Positions 63,257 to 64,000 of a stretch of DNA of 64,000 nt are shown in pieces (the first letter of the stretch is position 1; every line of letters begins with the position of its first letter). Location: the NCBI GenBank assembly GCA_017547175.1, contig JAFYQI010000012.1, positions 1 through 64,000 on the forward strand. The letters are read 5' to 3'. The notes below the pieces were generated by a model. It made no database searches, was not told the DNA's origin, and saw nothing but the letters and a program-made list of their open reading frames with translations. Source of the DNA: Alistipes sp. (lineage in GTDB: Bacteria; Bacteroidota; Bacteroidia; Bacteroidales; Rikenellaceae). Position numbers and translations under genes: made by a program.

Positions 63257-64000
63257 TTAAAACTGATACTCCTCCATGTAAGATTTGTAGGAACTCCAAT
63301 ACGAAGCCGCTTTGTAGGCCATGATAATGCTGTCGTCGTCCGATGCCGGTACGTAGATTTTACGGCCGGAGGCGTTGTTGTAGAACATGTCACTTCCTCC
63401 CGACGGCGGCGTGGTCGGTTTGCAATAGACGCTCTTTAGGCTTGTGCAACCATAGAATGCATCCTCTCCAATCGCCGTCACCCCCTCGGGAATCGTAATG
63501 CTCGCAAGGCTTGTGCAACCATGGAATGCATAGTTTCCAATCGTCGTCAACCCCTCGGGAATCGTGATGCTCGCAAGGCTTCTGCAATCATAGAATGCAC
63601 TCTTTTCAATCGTCGTGACCCCCTCGGGAATCGTGATGCTCGCAAGGCTTGTGCAATATCGGAATGCAGAAGATCCAATTGTCGTTACCCCCTCGGGAAT
63701 CGTGATGCTTGCAAGGCTTGTGCAACCATAGAATGCATTGTATCCAATTGTCGTTACCCCCTCGGGAAGCGTGATGCTTGCAAGGCTTGTGCAATTCTCG
63801 AATGTAGATGGTTCTATTGTCGTTACCCCCTCGGGAATCGTGATACTTGCAAGGCTTGTGCAATTCTTGAATGCAGCATTTCCAATCGTCGTTACCCCCT
63901 CGGGAATCGTGATGCTCGCAAGGCTTGTGCAATCATAGAATGCACAGCTTGCAATCGTCGTCAAACTCTCGGGAATCGTGATGCTCGCAAGGCTTGTGCA
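63257..64000 (-). CDS. BspA-like leucine-rich-repeat protein, 5' end outside the window
   Basis: The open frame enters at base 64000 and stops at 63257-63259 (247 residues seen). The repeats are 23-residue LRR_5 units TTIGxxAFxxCTSLASITIPEGV, at least eight, plus a C-terminal cap of about 50 residues (GRKIYVPASDDDSIIMAYKA and YWSSYKSYMEEYQF) typical of secreted or surface BspA-like proteins. An internal TTG at 63962-63964 is not the real start because the repeats continue past it. The DNA of the constant parts is nearly identical to the left-edge gene. Confidence 0.88.
   Translation of the reverse strand, partial: CTSLASITIPESLTTIASCAFYDCTSLASITIPEGVTTIGNAAFKNCTSLASITIPEGVTTIEPSTFENCTSLASITLPEGVTTIGYNAFYGCTSLASITIPEGVTTIGSSAFRYCTSLASITIPEGVTTIEKSAFYDCRSLASITIPEGLTTIGNYAFHGCTSLASITIPEGVTAIGEDAFYGCTSLKSVYCKPTTPPSGGSDMFYNNASGRKIYVPASDDDSIIMAYKAASYWSSYKSYMEEYQF

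Noticed and set aside
63257..64000. Regular repeat spacing as a CRISPR-like array
   Set aside because: The 69-bp units are in frame, encode LRR_5 repeats and vary at codon level; they are coding.

Overview
This window reads as chromosomal DNA from a gut-type member of the order Bacteroidales, most likely an Alistipes/Rikenellaceae relative (genus is inference). The evidence is: Bacteroidetes-type promoters (TTTG, 19-21 nt, TAnnTTTG) in front of many genes; few Shine-Dalgarno sites; several lineage-restricted families (DUF5606, DUF5689, DUF4252); a short SerA variant next to DUF1015; FloA with NfeD; BspA-like leucine-rich-repeat lipoproteins; and secreted pectin-active enzymes.

Layout. 0-3 kb: 5' part of a BspA-like LRR lipoprotein running off the left edge, then a pectinesterase lipoprotein. 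3-8.5 kb: obgE, two DUF5689 lipoproteins, an MscS channel with a DUF5606 protein, an OmpA-like envelope protein, a small conserved protein. 8.5-16 kb: znuC-znuA, an XRE regulator beside a 590-bp AT-rich region with repeated palindromes, then HIT / membrane protein / RelA-SpoT / recA. 16-22 kb: zinc ribbon protein, WYL regulator, dnaA, phosphohexomutase, GH105 hydrolase. 22.6-30 kb: a tight operon dapB-lepB-yigZ-uvrA-M16 peptidase-O-methyltransferase. 30-36.5 kb: a formate/nitrite-type transporter and aspartate ammonia-lyase flank a three-gene CsgG/LPP20 envelope operon. That interval is bracketed by two copies of a ~235-bp noncoding repeat and holds a ~200-nt rod-shaped RNA-like palindrome. 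36.5-41.5 kb: truA, a 59-aa membrane protein, lpdA, C69 dipeptidase, yggS. 41.5-47 kb: operon yicC-gmk-nadD-ddl-DUF3109-M23/LysM-DUF4252. 47-50.4 kb: serC-serA-DUF1015. 50.4-55 kb: operon znuB-lptF-ribBA-fmt. 55-63.2 kb: mtaB, a sensor-like membrane protein, TrkH, a SPOR-like protein, NfeD, FloA, an M64 peptidase. 63.2-64 kb: the 3' part of a second BspA-like LRR gene.

Most of the window is ordinary housekeeping DNA. The least explained parts are the 30.9-34.9 kb interval (repeat pair, rod RNA, CsgG/LPP20 operon), the near-identical hypervariable LRR arrays at both edges, the AT-rich region with putative operators beside the XRE gene, and the ZnuABC system split between 8.5-10.2 kb and 54 kb. 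No tRNA, rRNA, insertion sequence, CRISPR array or prophage was recognised.
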